DNA of 64,000 nt from Orthonyx spaldingii. Its lineage: Eukaryota; Chordata; Aves; Passeriformes; Orthonychidae. Below are positions 1 to 14,425 of the stretch, piece after piece; within the stretch, counting starts at the first letter, position 1, and each line of letters begins with the position of its first letter. Made by a program: the position numbers and the translations under genes. Below the pieces are notes generated by a model. The model saw nothing but the letters and a program-made list of their open reading frames with translations. It ran no database searches and was not told the DNA's origin. The stretch covers positions 226,050 through 290,049 of the forward strand of contig VZTJ01002672.1 in the NCBI GenBank assembly GCA_013397795.1. The letters are read 5' to 3'.

Positions 1-3000
1 ATTTCCTTTGCTTCTGATGAATTAGAACACTACTGCACAAAATAGTGTTGCTCTAATATTCATTGTATCTAATTAACTGGAAAAAGCTTCCTAAGTAAGA
101 AATATTTTTTCAATTGAGACTACTCATATAACCATGCAAAAACAAGAACCTATTATTTCTTCAATATGAAAGATGAAACTAACACTAAAATTTCTCTGCC
201 ATCAGCAACAACTACTGAAATACCCATTGTTTTAAACCCAAGAGTAACAACTCATCCTGTTGCATACTTACTGTAGTTCTAACTTCAAGCAAAACTCCTG
301 CTGTTCATGATCAAATTATTTCACTATACTGACAAGAATTCCAAACTGACAAGTAATTTTCATTTTAATATCATGCCATACCCTGTGACTGCAAAGCAGC
401 AGTCACTGTTGAATTTGAATCTAAGATCCTGAGACACTAAGATACATAGCATTCAGGACCATTCTTCATAACCTGAAACCATTTACAACTGTAAAGGTTA
501 CTTTCATTATCAATTTGCACAAATTTGAATTCAGTCACCAAGAATTAAAATATTATCAACATGCTTCTGTCTGAAATCTTAATAGTTATGGTTTGATGCA
601 ACATCATTCCTAATCCTGACTTGAATTTAGAGGAACATTTTTTTTCAAGTTCAATTATTTTGTGCTTTGTATATTCTGTATATGGATCAGTTAACTCTTT
701 CTTTTTTGCAAGTTTAATAAATCATCAGGAGAAGAAGTGAAGCAAGAAAACATAAGTGCAGAAGATGTGCAAAATGATAAGTGGCTAGAATCTTAAGCTA
801 ATTTAGCTAATTAAAAAAATCAACTACTCCATTTCCAGCATATAGTGTTTCTATAAACTAATAAAAAATTGGCAGTTAAGACGCCTTTAAAGAGGTTATT
901 TTAACAGAGCTCAAAAGCAGACTAAACTCAACACAAATTTTTGCAGTGGAAGAGTTCTTGCTCTACACTGAGTTCTGGGACACAATATTTTCCAAACTTT
1001 TCCCCATTTCCTCCTGTGGCAGTCCCCTGGGTTCAGCCCTTTTACATTTTCAAAAGACCATCCCAAGTTGTTCTCTCTCTCTACCTTTTTTAGATTGAAT
1101 CTTTTACAAATAATGTCTTTGAAATTTTGTGTATTGTTTGATAGTGTTCTTCAACTATTTTACAATCCCTATAAAACACTCTGTAAAAGGTTTATTGTAT
1201 AGGAGCCCTCTGCCTACCTATAGATTTTCCTGCCTATAGATAAGGACAATTGGTGCTAACTTGAACAGACTTTCTAAGTAAAAAAAAAAAAAAAGTTACT
1301 ATTTTGGGAATAAAAAAAACATCAAACAAAACCAACAACCCTCCCCCGTCCTATTACATATATGTCCTTTTTTTTTTTAAATTGAAATAAGATTACACTG
1401 ACATTTCTTAATCCTGATTTTCATCCTATTATTTTGACAGCATTGCAGTAGAATCTTGGCACAAGCGCAGAGCAAAAGAAAAAGGTTCAAAATACCTGTA
1501 ATCCATACAGGATATACTTTCAGTAAAGTAGAGACTGTGGAAAAACTTTTATTTTCAGTTTTCATAGTGACCCATCATTAAAATATCTCATTACAGTTTT
1601 ACAGGAGAAACACATTTACTACAGGGCAATGGCTGTGCAGGGACATTGCCATTTTATCAACCTTCCCCTGGAGTAAACCTTGCATACATTCACATCTCTG
1701 TCAGTGTTATCAGTCTCTGTACACCACTAAAGGGCAAACTTGATTTTGCCCAGACAGTTTGGCTCTGCTTGAAAAAATCAAAGCAGGATTATTTCAGGTT
1801 TGAGTCCTGGCCTGAAGTATTGAGTTAGAAGAGTTCCTACAGTTTCTAGGCAGTTTTTATGGACTTGCACAATTCAAATACAAAATGTTACTGCAAAACC
1901 TTTCATTATAACCCACATGAAACAGGAAAGCCTACAAGGCTGGAAACTCCAGAAAACCTAGCACAGTTAAGTCCCAGCTCAATATGTATTTTGAACTCCT
2001 ATTAAAATGCAGGTGTACTTTGTTGTCTTCTGGAATTCAGCTCCATAGAAGATAAAAATACTGGATATGAATAATGAAAGCTGGAAAAAAAACTTTTTTA
2101 AAATCAGAGAAAGACAAAAACTGACAGGTCAAAAACATTAGAGTTCATCTTTAAGCAATTATTTTAAAATTCTAGGTATCAGTTAATTAATAACTGTCAG
2201 CATTCTTCAGGGTGGGTACAGCTGTAGTCTGTGAAACTGCCAATTTTGTTCTATCTTTATTTATTACCTTATTATGCTACACTGGCCATTTTTATTGCTT
2301 GATTTACATTATTTAGGAATTTGCTATGACTTCTTCCAAATTTTCCTTCATGTTGGTAAAGAGATCTTTAGATAACTCAGTGATGTTTAAACAACATGCC
2401 ACAGAGTTTAACCTCAAAAAGCATGTGCAGACCATGTTTCAGCATGAAAAATTAGAAATGGACATCCTTAATACCTTAATAACTATATGTTCTATCATTA
2501 TGTGAGAATATTAATCACATAGAATTAATCAATAGAATGAGGACAGACAAAATTCATTTCAGGGGTTCATGGACTATGAAGACACGGAAAAATCTTAAAA
2601 GTCAGTTACATGAGAATATGTCTGGTCAGGCATACTGACCTCTGGAGGTTAAACTAATTTGCTCTAATGGAACATAGTAGAAAGTACCCTCTGATGTCTG
2701 AAATTGTCCAGGTTTGTCGTTGTTTTTTTTTACCCTGGAAATTTCACCATAGCAAAGCTAATATGCCATCTCTGCACAGAGCTAAAATGAAGAATTACAT
2801 GATTCTCTACTATACAGTAATAATGTTAAAGTTAACATATTTTCCAAAGAAATAAAAAAGATAAAAAAGTATGAAAAACTGGAATAAAAATGTGTGAACT
2901 TGAAATATCGGTCTTATGCTCCCAAACATCAAATATTTTATACACCCTAGGTTTCTATTTCCTAGATTTGAAAAGATTTTCTGTTGTTTTTATGAGTCAG

Positions 3001-5290
3001 GATAATTTACTGCTCCCAATTAGCATCCAAGCCTGCAAAGATCCAATTTAACAAAGCTGTTTATTATTTGTAGACAGTTATCAAATAATTCCTCAATGTC
3101 TGTAATGCATTAAAAAGCAGTTAATGAAGTGATGCATATTTTTAAATTTCCTGCTAAAACTTCTATCTCTTCAGACTTTTAGGGTGTTTTTATAACCCAG
3201 CTTGAAGTGAAATTGAATTATATGAAATGACTGATTGTCAAGGACATCTGAACAAACGAGGTATTCATTTTATTCAGAACCCACTGAAGGATTTCTTGAT
3301 GTTTTTATTTAATTTGCCTCATATCAAGGAGCTAAGCTCCCCTTTGAGACACATCACAGAAGAAATAAAAGATTAATAAAATCCCAGTAAGTTCTTACAA
3401 TCTTGCAGAGTTTGACAGAATGCTGTAATATTATTCTGTTTCTTTTGCCTAGATAAATAGAGACTAATGTTGTCATCAGAGTTTTTTTGTCACAAGCTGT
3501 CTATTCCCCTGGGCATAGGTACTCTATATACATCAAAATCTGAGAATGATGATAAATAAATCAATTAGAGTATTTTGGAGTTAATGATACATATGTTTGG
3601 AGAATAGAGGCTATATAAATAGTTTTATTTATATAGAGCCATTTGTAAAAGCTGTTTAAAACCACAAGTTCTTCCTGTGGTTTCTAATAAATGTGCTGAC
3701 TGCTCAGGGTAATGTCAGTTGTGGTGCCAACCATTGGAACTCAGAAAGATGTATGGTTTTTAAACCTAAATCAATATTTGAAAAGTTCAAAGTAATTCAA
3801 GTAATTTTATAACAAAAAATGCTTAAAAAGCTGTATTCAAAATCATGTAGCACAACTCAGCAAGCATAGAGTCGAGTCTATTTTCAGGTAATTCAGTTTG
3901 TTTTATTCCCATTTTTAATTTCTCACTTCCTTCTTGGAGTCTATTCCAAGCTGTTTCTTCCTTCATAAATTACTTTAATTTTCTTTAACTAGTGAGCACT
4001 ATTTTCAGCAGTTATCCCGTATTTTGTAGAATAATGAATGCATATTTTAAGAGGTTGTCATCACCCTTAAATATTCTCAATGGACAATACTATATTACCT
4101 AAGGCTGTTTGTATGAAAATGAAAAAGTACAGTATGATTAATGAAAAATTTTTATTGTAATTCCAGATAGTTTTTAAAAGGCCCATATTATTGCATTATG
4201 TGGAGGAAGTAGAGCCAGACAGATGTCCCAAATACTGTGATTTAGCAACCAGTAGTTTCCTTAATAATTTTTTCAGGGTAGGTTTATGGAGACTGCAAGG
4301 TTAGGTAGAAAGTTTAGGTCTCTTCACTGAGAAACTTGCTCAGTCATACAGGAAAGCAAGCAATTTACTAAGAAATACTAAAGAATTCCATGACAATAAA
4401 GGAGCTTTTTATAAATCCCAACAGATTAAAATTACAGTATGGAAACCTAGTAGAAATTCATGTGTGTGAAAAAATGAGTCAGGAAACTGGGAAATTGTTG
4501 AGGAGCTGTTCATCTATGTGTAAACACTTCCCCAGTACTCCAGCACAGTTCAGAAGGCTGGATTATCACAGTGGTGTGACAGCCAGCCGTGAAACACAAA
4601 TTTGCTGGAGGCTGGTATTTACTACCCACTTGACATTTAAAAAAGTCTGCAGAGTTTTCCTTCATAGATTTTTTTTCTTAGCTCAGTGATGTAGACTGCT
4701 GTCTTTATCCTTATTTACTCTCTCGATTTCTTACAGTATATTGTGTGCCTATGCACTGTCAGTAGAAGATGGATAATTAATCTGCTGAACTTCTGCACAG
4801 GATGGAACCAAATGAAAGCATGAAGAAATATCATAAAGAATCAATAGAGTAAGATATGAAAAATAAATATGACAAAAAATGTATACTTTTTTTTCAGAGT
4901 CCAAACAGATTAAAAAGGCAGTCAGTGTTTCGGGGTTTTTTTGAAGAAAAAAAAAAAAAAAAATATCAAAAAGATCAAGCTCACTATGTTAAGTCAGTAA
5001 AATTAAACACCTAAAACTCAATAATTAACATAGGTACTAAACCAGCAAGAGAAAATAGGAAGTGATACATTAAAACAGCAGTTTTTTGCTACAGAAGCTA
5101 CATGCTATGCAGAAAGAAATTAAATTTGCTACGATGAATAAACATTAACTTAATTCCATTCTAATTGGTGAACATATTTTTAATTTACTCTATTAAACTA
5201 AGTAATCTGTTTTTAAATCCAGCTTTTGTAATGTGTCTGCAGCATAGGACTAATATTAGTTACTGAAAAAGCTATAAGACAACAAAAAAC
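1..5290. other. Intronic sequence, no gene recognised
   Basis: AT-rich sequence downstream of the 7509-7712 exon on the minus strand. It holds short A and T homopolymers (about 1281-1294, 1368-1379 and 4949-4963) and scattered short open frames of up to 99 codons (4390-4689) that show no known domain, no splice context and no codon bias. The contactin exon expected next (the Ig2-Ig3 linker and start of Ig3) was looked for and not seen, so it probably lies beyond position 1. Confidence 0.6.
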
Positions 5291-5341
5291 TCTGAAAAGC
5301 TTCTCGCTCTCAAAAGTTTCTCTATCTCAAAAGTTTCTCTC
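5291..5341. repeat. 17-bp tandem repeat, three units
   Basis: Three head-to-tail 17-bp units are visible: 5291-5307, 5308-5324 and 5325-5341. The second and third differ only at the last base (TCTCAAAAGTTTCTCT core). The first is degenerate (TCTGAAAAGCTTCTCGC). The array lies about 140 bp from the low-coordinate end of the CR1 fragment at 5484. Confidence 0.85.
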
Positions 5342-5483
5342 ACTTTCTCTCTTTGATTTACGTCGGTATGGATTCACATATGCTGAATTGTTGTGAGGAA
5401 CTAGAAAGCATAATTTACTGTGGAACATCTTGGAAAGAAGGAAAATATCAGCCATTTCCTCTATTCCTCTGAGACATGGCAGA

Positions 5484-7060
5484 AGAGATTGACATTTACC
5501 TCTCGACATGCTCCTTTCAGGCAGTTGTAGAGAGTGACAAAGTCTCCTCTGTGCCTCATTTTCTCCAGGCTAAACAATCCCAGCTCCCTCAGCCACTCCT
5601 CACCAGATGTGTTTTCTAGATCTCCACCAGCTTCATTGCCCTTCTCTGGACTCACTCCAGTACCTCAATGTCCTTTTTTCAAGTGAGTGGCCCAGAACAG
5701 GACACATACTTGAGATGTGGCCTCACCAGTGCTGAGTACAGCAGGACAATTAATCACTGCCCTGGCCACACTATTGCTGGTACACTCCAGGATGCCATTG
5801 GCTTTCTTGGCCACCTGGGCAGACACTGGATCATGTTCAGCTGCTGTTGCCCAGCACTCCCAGGTCCTTTTCTGCTGGGCAGATTTCCAGTCACTCTGTT
5901 TCTAGCCTGTAGCACTGCCTGGGGTTGTTGTGACCCAAATGCGGAACACAGCACTTGGCTTTGTTGAGCACTGTGCAGTTGCCCTCAGACCATTGATCCA
6001 ACCTGCCCAGATCCCTCTGTAGGGTCAGCCTTTCTGAGCCTTTGTGCCTTTCAGCAGGATTAACACTTCCACCCAATTTAGTGTCATCTGCAAAGTGATT
6101 GAGGGTGTACTCAAACCACTCATCCAAACCATTAATAAATTTAATCATTAAACAGGATCAGTCCCAATGCTGAGCCCTGGGGAACCACACTAGTGATCAG
6201 CTGCCAACACGATGTAGTACCAGTCACCAACACTCTTTGAGCTTGGCCATCTGGACAGTTTTTCACCCAGTGAAGAGTGCACCTGTTCAAGCCATGAGCA
6301 GTCAGTTTCTCCAGAATGCTGTGGGAGATGGTGTCAAATGCTTTATTGAAGTCTAGGGAAGCAACATCCACAGCCTTTCCCTCATCCACTAAATGGGTTA
6401 CCTTGTCATAGAAGGAGATCAGGTTGGTCAAGCAGGACATGCCTTTCCTAAACCCATGCTGGCTGCACCTGATCCCCTGGTTGTCCTGTACATGCTGTGT
6501 GATGGGACTCAGGATGATCTATATGCTCCGTGACCTCCCCCAGTGTCTAGGTTAGTTTGATGGGCCTGTAGTTCCCTGGATTGTCCTTCTGATCCTTCTT
6601 GTAGATGTGCCTCATATTTGCTATTTTCCAGTCAACTGGGACTTTTCTGGATAACCAGGACTGTTGGTAAATAATTGAGAGTGGCTTGGTAAGCTCTTTT
6701 GTCAGCTCCCTCATTACTCTTGGGTGCATCTCATTCAGGTTCATAGACTTGTGGGTGTCTAATTGGCATAGCAGGTCAGTAACCATTCCCTCCTGGATTA
6801 TGGGGGAATCACTCAAGACCCCATCCCTAACTTTCAGCTCTGGGAGTTGGGTATCCTGAGTACAACTGGTTTTGGTATTAAAGATTGAGGCAAAGAAGGC
6901 ACTAAATATCTGGGACTTTTTGTCATCCTCTGACACTGCATTGCATTCTGGAGCCAGCAAAGGATGGAGACTCTCCTCAGCCCTTCTTTTGCTGCCAGCG
7001 TACTTAGGGAAACTTTTTGTGTTGTCTTTAACCACAGTGGCCACATACATGAATGATCTC
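5484..7060 (-). mobile_element. CR1 LINE fragment, reverse-transcriptase region, 3' end missing
   Basis: Read on the minus strand, several frames encode CR1 ORF2 reverse transcriptase in order. A KSMNLNEMHPRVMRELT-type segment and NPGNYRP lie at about 6547-6780, SCLTNLISFYDKVT and LDFNKAFDT near 6330-6440, PQGSALG near 6165-6185, and the catalytic box FADDTKLG at 6071-6094. QRDLGRLDQW and LGHNNP lie near 5930-6020, and LRELGLFSLEK near 5570-5600. The frame changes at least four times, so no protein can be made. The fragment stops near 5484, just after the element's LYNCLKG segment. The usual 3' UTR and 8-bp terminal repeats are absent, which points to later deletion rather than ordinary 5' truncation. 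Similarity fades above about 7060, though weakly related or foreign sequence runs on to about 7200. It lies in the sense orientation of CNTN5. Confidence 0.93.
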
Positions 7061-7508
7061 CTGGCATCCTGCAGGTGGCCTGTATGTCCCATGTGGCATT
7101 TGCCAGTCCCCTGTGGATGTCTCAGGTGTCTGAGAGCATCAGTGTGACAGTGGCTACTTGGGTTGAGGCCTGAACTGAGGCCTAAGGAAAGAGACATTGT
7201 CTGTAAAGGAGATGTGCTTCTGTCTGTCAGTGACAGAACATCAGAATAGCAAAATGGAGTCACTGTTCTAAATAAAATACATCAAAAGGTGTCGGTTTGC
7301 AACTCAGCCTTCCCAGATCTAAATATTCTCACAAAGTCTGCATGTTTTAAAAGAAACTTCCTCCATGAACAACTTTCCTTTGCCAATTGCTACGGAATAT
7401 GAATGCATATATTGAAAAACAATAAAATCATGGTTCTTGAATTAATTAGAGTATTTTTGCTTCTGTATTTTTCTGTCATGTAGTACCCAGAAATAATGCT
7501 TTTCTTAC

Positions 7509-7712
7509 CATCATTTCTAAGTGTCAGAGGTGTAGGAGGACTCAAAACTCTGGCGTTTGTCACTGTGTTTTTAACTAGGCATATGTAGCTGCCAACATCA
7601 GATGTTTGCACCTTGGAGATGTAGAGATTGCCTGTCTCCTGAGAGATGAAGCGCCTGCTGTCTTCTGCCACAAAAGATGGGAATTCATTAAATACCCAGC
7701 TATAGATGATCT
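7509..7712 (-). CDS. CNTN5: CNTN5 internal exon, second half of Ig-like domain 2
   Basis: Seen: on the minus strand a long pyrimidine tract ending TTCTTTTAG precedes 7712, and the donor GTAAGAAAAG begins at 7508. The 204-bp exon is open, phase 1 to phase 1 (68 codon equivalents). It begins [20 protein letters not shown], contains the D-x-G-x-Y-x-C signature (DVGSYIC), and ends in a [10 protein letters not shown] linker. The Trp of YSW and Cys of YIC are the core Trp and second cysteine of the Ig fold; the first cysteine lies in the exon at 29749-29844. Joining the two exons across the phase-1 intron gives a Glu codon (G|AG) at the junction, which fits the family. Known: in contactins this region belongs to the N-terminal Ig1-Ig4 module used in ligand binding. 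The closest match by recall is contactin-5. Paralogues differ at AEDSRR, KVQTSD and [10 protein letters not shown] decayed CR1 fragment ends about 450 bp beyond the donor. Confidence 0.92.
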
Positions 7713-10700
7713 CTAAAAGAACACAGAAAGAAAATATGAGAAAGTAATTACAGAAACAATACTGAGTCATGTTAATAGATACACTAAATAAATGTTCATT
7801 AGCTTCATTTCAATAAAGTAGGTGAGAAAAAAAGATAAAGATTTAAAAAACTTTTTATTTGTTTGGTTTAGAATTGCAGAGAATATTTCTTTTTTCTCTT
7901 TGGGATTTTGAAAATAGCATAAGTGTTGAATCTGCAAGTTCCCTGTGAAGACAGATTTAGTTCAGGAAAAATAATTAAATTATTCATCAGACTCAGAAAA
8001 AGGCAATAAGATATTAGATAATTCCCTTTTCTAGTCCTTCAGGTCAAACCAATAATAATATCAAAAGCATTATTTTCTCTACTTGTTCAGATTTGCAGTG
8101 AAATACATCAAGATGATTCCTACAGAGGTATGGATAACTTCTGCAAATGTGTGTATAAAGAGGTTTTATTTTGAGTGTCTGTTTTTAAAAGCACTAGATT
8201 TTAATAGCTGTTCAACCTGCCTTGTAGGTAACATTACTGCCTTATAGTTCTATCTTTTACATCTGCTTCATTGAAGAATTTCTTAACCCTTCCTTTATGC
8301 AGCTTAAATCCCTATGATCAATGAATAATTCCTTAAACCAAAGCTACCAACTAATCAGTGACTTAAAAATAGCAATTAAAGCCAATCCCTTGGTTCTTAT
8401 TTGTATCCCATGAACCATCTATTCTATTTACGTGAAAACTGTATACTTTTCCCTTTATACTCATAATAACTAGCTGAGGAAAATAAACGCCAAAAAACCC
8501 TTTATGTCCTATTATTCTGTGTGTGATTATATCATGATTTAATAAAAAACCTAGATTCATTTATATCTCAACATTAGAAATATCAGTAAAGTTAATGAGA
8601 TTCTGATTTAGCAGGATATTCCTTGCAGGGAATTATTCATGTGGAGTTCCACCAACTCAGACTTTAAAGGCTTACCCTTAAGTATACTTCTTTACACATT
8701 GTTCTCCTTTTGAACTTCCATTGTTTCATTCTTTCTTCACACTTTAAAAAAATATTGTTCTCTACTTAAACTGGCACATTGGCTGTAAGGTTATTTGTTC
8801 TGTAATCTTCCTCCAGATAGTCTTCAGTTTCAAAATGAGAAAAGCAAAAGCTAGTCCAGGAATGCAAAATCCTCACTACTGCTCCAAAATGCAAACTGTT
8901 CCGTTGGTATAACAGCTTCCAAGCTTCTAGACTGAAATTTCTTGTGTGACTACTCAGCTTCAGAAGCAAGAGGAAGGCAGTTATTTCAAGTATATCAGTC
9001 TGGTTCTCTCATACTTTCATTCCCAAATGTTTTCTTCATATAAAGTTAGTTCAAAGATGAAAGGGTCAAAGGGGTGAGAGGAAACACGTCAAAATTTAAA
9101 TTTTGCTGTGTGTTTTTCTTCTAATGATGGTAGAGGAGCTGCTACAGCTGCTCTTGGTACACAAAGTGTGAAACACATTACATCCTAGCCAGGTGTGCAC
9201 TTTGACTATAGCAGTATAGAAAGCATTAGAAACTGCAACTGATTTATCCTTTCTATCATTATGCTGTTCTATCCCTGGACAAGCACAATGACCATCTTTT
9301 TCAACCAATATAAGCAAACAGTGCATGCAGTGTTATAAAGATGCATTACCTTCTAAATCAGTTTTAAAGAAGTTTACTTTAGTTTTGAAATCAGATGTAA
9401 ATTTTCTCCTGAAAATCTGATGGTATCAATATAATAATGCTATGTTAAAGGACTGAACATACTTAGCTAACAGGAGGGGAAGACTGCCTCAAAATGTGGA
9501 ATTAAACTGCACACATGAACTTTTTGCTAAAATCTTTTTTAGATTTATTAGTAATTCTGAGTGGTTACACAGGACTCTAAGGAATTAAGGGCTCTCAGAG
9601 AATTTTCTGAGTGTTCAGATTTTCCTTCCTTTTCTGTTATGTTTCAGGCAAAATACTAATTAGCCCCAAATATACCTCTGAAAATTTTATTACCACATTT
9701 TGCCATAATGTCTTATCTGGCAAAAAAATGATTCATGGCAGTATAAAATTCTACAAAGTGATGACGAATACACAAGTTCAAGGCAAATGCATAGGCTTTA
9801 ACTGAAGACCTGTTACCAATGCAAATGGAAAGCAATCAGTCTCACTAATTGCTCTGGTTTAAAAGTAGTTCAAACCAAGTGCAAAACAGTCATCAGTGTC
9901 GGTTCATTCGCAGTTCACATAGAAGAGAATTTTCTCCATTTGTAGCCTAAAACCACTTACAATTAATTATTCATTTATTAATTAGAATTAATACTAAGGA
10001 ACAGATTTCAGGCAATAAATTTTTGTGCCTCTGAGGAAATAAAATACTTAGTCTTTGCTAGTGCTGAATCCGGGGGGATTGCCACCTTAATTATTTCTGC
10101 TGTTAGAAGTGGAGTGATGGATGAATGCGTACTGAGATAGGGTACTGAGAAAAAAAGGTAACAGAACTCCTGCCAAATCTGAAATTCAAAGCATTTATGC
10201 TATAAAGCTATGGTTAATGTTTTTTTTTTTTGTGCACACCTACAGCATCTGTGTTCCAGCCAGGAGCCCAAACTCTGAAGGCCAGAAAAAAGTGTTAGAA
10301 GTTTACCTCTTGATCATTGTCAGCCCATTGACATTGAAAGAACTGTTCCTATTTTTCATTTCTAAAAAGAAAAACTCCAGGAATACACTTTACAATACCT
10401 GAAGAATGCATCTGAATGCTCACGATTTGGAATTGATCTGGAATTCTTGGTCTCCTTTGCAGGTGAAAACCCCCTTAGACACTTTATGAATTTTTTTCTC
10501 CTGTTCGACCTGGTTAATGAGTTCAGCAAATCCTTAAATAAAATTGTGAGGGTCATGTCCATACACTATGCACAGGCTTCAGTGGAAATATCTCAGGAAA
10601 ATGTTGCAGACCAGTCAGAAACAACCACAGCTGGCTTGGGAACTGGGGACCCCACAGTTTTTAAGCTGACAGAAATAGATGGATGATCTTGCAGAAGTGA

Positions 10701-13700
10701 TTTTACAAAAGGGTGTTCACAGAATGGCTGCAATTAAGGGAAAATGGGTGTACCTTGACATTGATCCATTGTGCAAATATCTCACACTTCTAAATTTGCA
10801 GCCATAGTAGAGGATGAAACATGCATCGCTGTTCACATTCTTGGACTCTGACTGTTTCTATTTTGTATGCCAGCAAAATTACAAGTCAGAGTTTGTGAAA
10901 AATACAATTGCTAGCAAAGTCTGGCCAAGTACAAAACCTGGGGGTTTGTTTTGTTTTCTTTTGCTGGTTTGTTTTTCTACTGGCAGTATCATGCATAAGC
11001 GAGTACCCAAATGATTGCAAAGACACATGAAAAATAACTAATAAAAAGAAAATAACAGAGAATCAGCATTTAAAACATTGCTGTCTCTCTGCAGACAAGT
11101 GTGTCATCTATAGCACATGCAAGGTAAAATATTCTGAAACAACAGTGGATGTAGTTACACATCACAAGCCCCACAGGAGTTCAGTACAGGAGCACATGTA
11201 AATGGCAAGAAGAGAGGCGTTTAAAAATATTATCTGAAATCCTACTCTTACAAAACGGTAAACTGCTGAGTGAGCTTTCAGGATTTCAGAACAAGAAACC
11301 TAAGACCAGATGGATGACACCAGGTCTATTTGTACACAGTTCATTGCAGTTTTTACTGAACATCAAGCCGGAATTTTCCTAAAATGGTTTATGTTAAAAG
11401 ACTTTAGCACCAGTGTCATTTAGCTAAGCACAAATACAACTGTCATTGCATTATTTTTAATAGGATACTGAACTCCAGAGATGCATCTCAAGCCTGACAG
11501 ATAAATAATGATGACCTTCAAGAGATTTTGAAGCTAAAAGCCAGTGCTACCAAAATCTAAATAAACCACACCAGAACTTTAAAATCAGAAAGTAATTACT
11601 TTAGATATGGACCTTCTGAAGTCATCTACTTTTGAGAAAAAACTTAGCAAATGGTTTTTCCATGCTGTACACAGTTTGCTTTCAATAGGGAAAAAATAAG
11701 TTTAAAACAAAAGAGAAAAAGAAATACTGCAGTATAGAGAAATTTAGAGGTTTTTAAAGGATATGTGCTCAGTTTATTTTTTATTTTTTTGCCTACCTAT
11801 TTTATTTTTAATGTGACACCAATGGCAAAACCACAAAGAAGATACAGAGCCCTCCCTGGAAATTACAGCTGACTGCCAACACAAAAAAAAAATTTCCACA
11901 GATACTTTGCATCAGCACAAACAGAAAGAGAGAATTAAAATGGAGAGATCATGTATTATAGAACAGTTGCAAATTGACATTTGTCTCGTGGGCTGAAGGA
12001 CTCTTCTGCTGCTAAATTCTCTGATACATGAGGTCTTGGAGTAAAAATTATATAAATCATTTTGGTAACTGTAAAACTGATAGCTCCTTTTATGAATGAC
12101 CAGCCTTGTTTACAGAAGAATGTCTCTAAGGAAATTTCATCTTTTATTCTGAAGATGATTTGGAAAGCATTCAATGTCTGATTTGTTTCTGTATTTTACT
12201 AAGCACCATTAGTAGGTTATGTAGGTGAAAATCTGGGTCACTTGGTGATGAAGTAGTAAGAAGAGTTCATCTGTTTCCTGCTGGAATGAATTTACAGTGT
12301 GAAATCTTGCTTACTATAATTTCTTAAATGATTTCTGTAGTTCTATTTTCTCTGTTAAACAACACTAATTCCTAAACTGTCACAATGTGATGTACTTCCC
12401 ATAATGGATGACGCTGGAATACTGACATATCAGCATTTTTCTTAGTGCTTTCGGAGATATTCTGGTGCAGAAAATGTCAGTACTATGGTAATGCAAAAGT
12501 CTTTCTGTCATTGCGGGTCAGTATGAAATAATGCCTGAAGTATTGTAAAGTGAGCTGTGCTGAAGCATTCAGATAGCACCAAATATTCACTCCTGTGTTT
12601 GTTACTGCCTGAATGTTTTCCAGATTTGCTTCAGGGTTTTTCTCTTAAGAAATTGTTCCTTTCATCCTTTTAACGTGAGGTTTCTGAACAGCCTTTTCAC
12701 CAGTCCTGTTAGCTAAGTGGTATTTTGGGTACAAGTGAAGATGTAACAAGAAAGTTGTCATATGAACTCTGATAAGGTCACTGAAAACCTAAATGTCCAT
12801 AACATGGCTAAATTTTGCCTTTTCAAGGACAAAGCATGCAAAACACTCATCCCATAATTGCACTTCTATGGAGTTATGATGTTTGTAAAAGAAGTAAGTC
12901 TGGTTTAGTCTTCTTTTTGTGATACAATGGGAGATTCTGTTGTTAAAATATATTTCTTTTCCTCCAATTAGGATTTGCTTTGATTACTCTCATTCCACAA
13001 GATGGCAGTACTTGATGAATAAATGGTACTGATGCCTGATGACAGCCAAAATCTGAGATAATCTGGGAGTTTTAGAAACTCTGAAGAATTTTTTTCCTAT
13101 TTTTTTAAATTCATAAGTAAAACATCAAAAAATACACTCGAGATTACAGACTGAATTTACTGTACATAGCTATAAACTACGAAATCTGCAAGATGGCTTT
13201 GCTTTAGCATTTATAATTATTCTGCTTAAATGAAATAAACTATCAGGAAAATATAGGCCTACGTCACCCCTTCTGAAAATATAAAACCTAATTTTATATT
13301 AAGCCCAATTTTCAACTTTTTCCTGTTTGGATATTCTGCATATTAACCACAGAAAAAGAGTGCAATATGCAGTACCCTCTAATGATGTGGAACACTTCAC
13401 ATTCAGAGGAAAAGATGCTTCTTTTATCTAAAATGAATTATAACAATAGGTTGATCCTCCAGCCTCCCACCACAACGAGATAAATAATTGTGGTGCATTT
13501 CTTTGTGCTGCTGTGGTTTATTATCAGTGCTCATTAATCCTCCAAGAAAATATTTATTGAACATATTTTATTTGTTGCTTTGTAACACACCCACATAGAG
13601 CAAAGAGATGTTGTCGATTTATCAGTTAGTAATGAAATTGCTTATTTCCTTCTCTGGGGGCTCTGTATCTACCACTCACTTATCTGAAACACAACTCTAC

Positions 13701-14425
13701 CAATCACATATTTGTCTTTCTTCAGATTCAATTACAGTGATAAATCTTCAAATATTTTCTTTCTTATAACCATTCACACAGCCAACAACTAAAAATATGC
13801 TAGAAAAAGCAAATGTACCATCAGAATTCATCTTGTACTGAAGGATACAAATATTATATTGTTGTTACCAGTGTAGACAGTCAATGTAGTCTCATTTTTA
13901 TGTTAATATGTATGAAATTTAGTCAGTCATTGAAACATATAAAGACTGATGAAATGTTTTTCTCATACATGCACTCTTTAAAGAGGCCAGATAGCATACA
14001 ACAAAAAATATAGCTTTGAAAAGATGTTGGATTATCATGTGTATTTGATTTTCTTTGGTATGATTTTCATATTAAAAAAGAAACCTCTTCCAGAAAGCAT
14101 CAAAATAATGTTATCAAAACCACACGTTATTCAGGTCCTTCTTTTGCCCTCAGGCAAGACCAAATATATTCAGCCCAGTGTTAAAGAATGTCCAGTGATT
14201 CATATTCCTAAATTTAGATCTTCACAATAACCTATTTATTTGCTTGGATAATTAGACAGTTTTCCTTAATATTTCCCTATATTTTTTTAAAATGTTGTTT
14301 ATTCCTGATACCAAATACCATGTTGGAAGTACTGAAAACACATTATTGAAGAGGAATATTAAACTTTTACAGCTACAGTGGAAGACCATCATCCTTGTGT
14401 ATACCAAACTTCTGTTTGCAAGGTT
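7713..14425. other. Intronic sequence, no element recognised
   Basis: AT-rich stretch immediately upstream of the 7509-7712 exon in gene orientation. The acceptor's pyrimidine tract is at its low end. I saw only short homopolymers (10219-10230, 11881-11892) and short non-homologous open frames, for example 10447-10686 on the plus strand. No repeat family was recognised. Confidence 0.55.

Noticed and set aside
4390..4689. 99-codon plus-strand frame
   Set aside because: No domain, no splice signals and ordinary composition; judged a chance frame.
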